Below, piece by piece: positions 5,301 to 5,311 of a stretch of 5,311 nt of DNA (the first letter of the stretch is position 1; each line of letters starts with the position of its first letter). This DNA comes from SIG78 sp045533055 (GTDB lineage Bacteria > Verrucomicrobiota > Lentisphaeria > Victivallales > Victivallaceae), in NCBI GenBank assembly GCA_045533055.1, contig JAZSHD010000015.1, positions 1 to 5,311 on the forward strand, written 5' to 3'. The translations under genes were made by a program, and so were the position numbers. The notes below the pieces were generated by a model that did no database searches, was not told where the DNA came from, and was given only the letters and a program-made list of their open reading frames with translations.

Positions 5301-5311
5301 CTTTTGTATTC

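Larger units (their letters stand above)
5076..5301. mobile_element. MITE-like non-autonomous element with terminal inverted repeats and putative target duplication
   Basis: The left end (5077-5100) and right end (5277-5300) are inverted repeats matching at 22 of 24 positions, the outer 15 perfectly. The 8-nt sequence TTTTGTAT occurs just outside both ends (5068-5075 and 5302-5309), one base from each repeat, as a target-site duplication would; the left copy overlaps the terminator T-run. The interior holds two long stem-loops (5103-5154 and 5185-5222), a pyrimidine-rich strip between them, and an AT-rich right part with a small hairpin (AAAGTT 5251-5256 with AACTTT 5265-5270). No credible protein is encoded, so movement would need a transposase in trans. 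The 20-nt terminal motif recurs at 262-281. Transposition is inference; a non-mobile structured intergenic repeat is the alternative. Confidence 0.6.

Overview
The window reads as a chromosomal segment of a Gram-negative, carbohydrate-degrading bacterium of intermediate GC. It has three genes, all on the + strand, with short AT-rich regulatory gaps and hairpin-rich repeat DNA at both edges. The large secreted protein joins a discoidin-like N-terminal domain to a TIM-barrel glycosidase-like domain. That architecture is common in the Planctomycetota-Verrucomicrobiota-Lentisphaerota group, and a Lentisphaerota (Victivallis-like) host is my best guess. It is an inference from style only: there is no marker gene here.

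Layout. Positions 1-281 contain no recognisable gene. They hold a run of GC-rich stem-loops ending in a conserved 20-nt motif (ACC-NN-TATTGGGAACAGAGC). Next come a promoter, a strong ribosome binding site and pepF (388-2187, M3-family oligoendopeptidase F). One base after its stop is pncC (2189-2656, a stand-alone CinA C-terminal type nicotinamide-nucleotide amidase), so the two form a tight operon. A 149-nt gap follows, with a good sigma70-type promoter (TTGCAT-N17-TATACT) enclosed by a 12-nt perfect inverted repeat. This promoter drives 2806-5019, the 737-residue exported glycosidase-like protein, which ends at a strong, possibly bidirectional, hairpin terminator.

Directly after the terminator lies a compact element (about 5076-5301) with near-perfect 24-bp terminal inverted repeats, two long internal hairpins, no credible ORF, and an 8-nt direct repeat (TTTTGTAT) on either side that looks like a target-site duplication. 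Its terminal motif is the one that ends the left-hand hairpin cluster. The window is therefore bracketed by two members of what appears to be one non-autonomous, MITE-like repeat family.

Functionally, pepF and pncC are cytoplasmic housekeeping genes (peptide turnover and pyridine-nucleotide salvage). The third gene is an independent transcription unit for an envelope or extracellular protein that probably acts on glycans. I see no defence system, CRISPR array, tRNA or rRNA. The least-explained parts are the repeat family at the edges and the unassigned substrate of the secreted protein.
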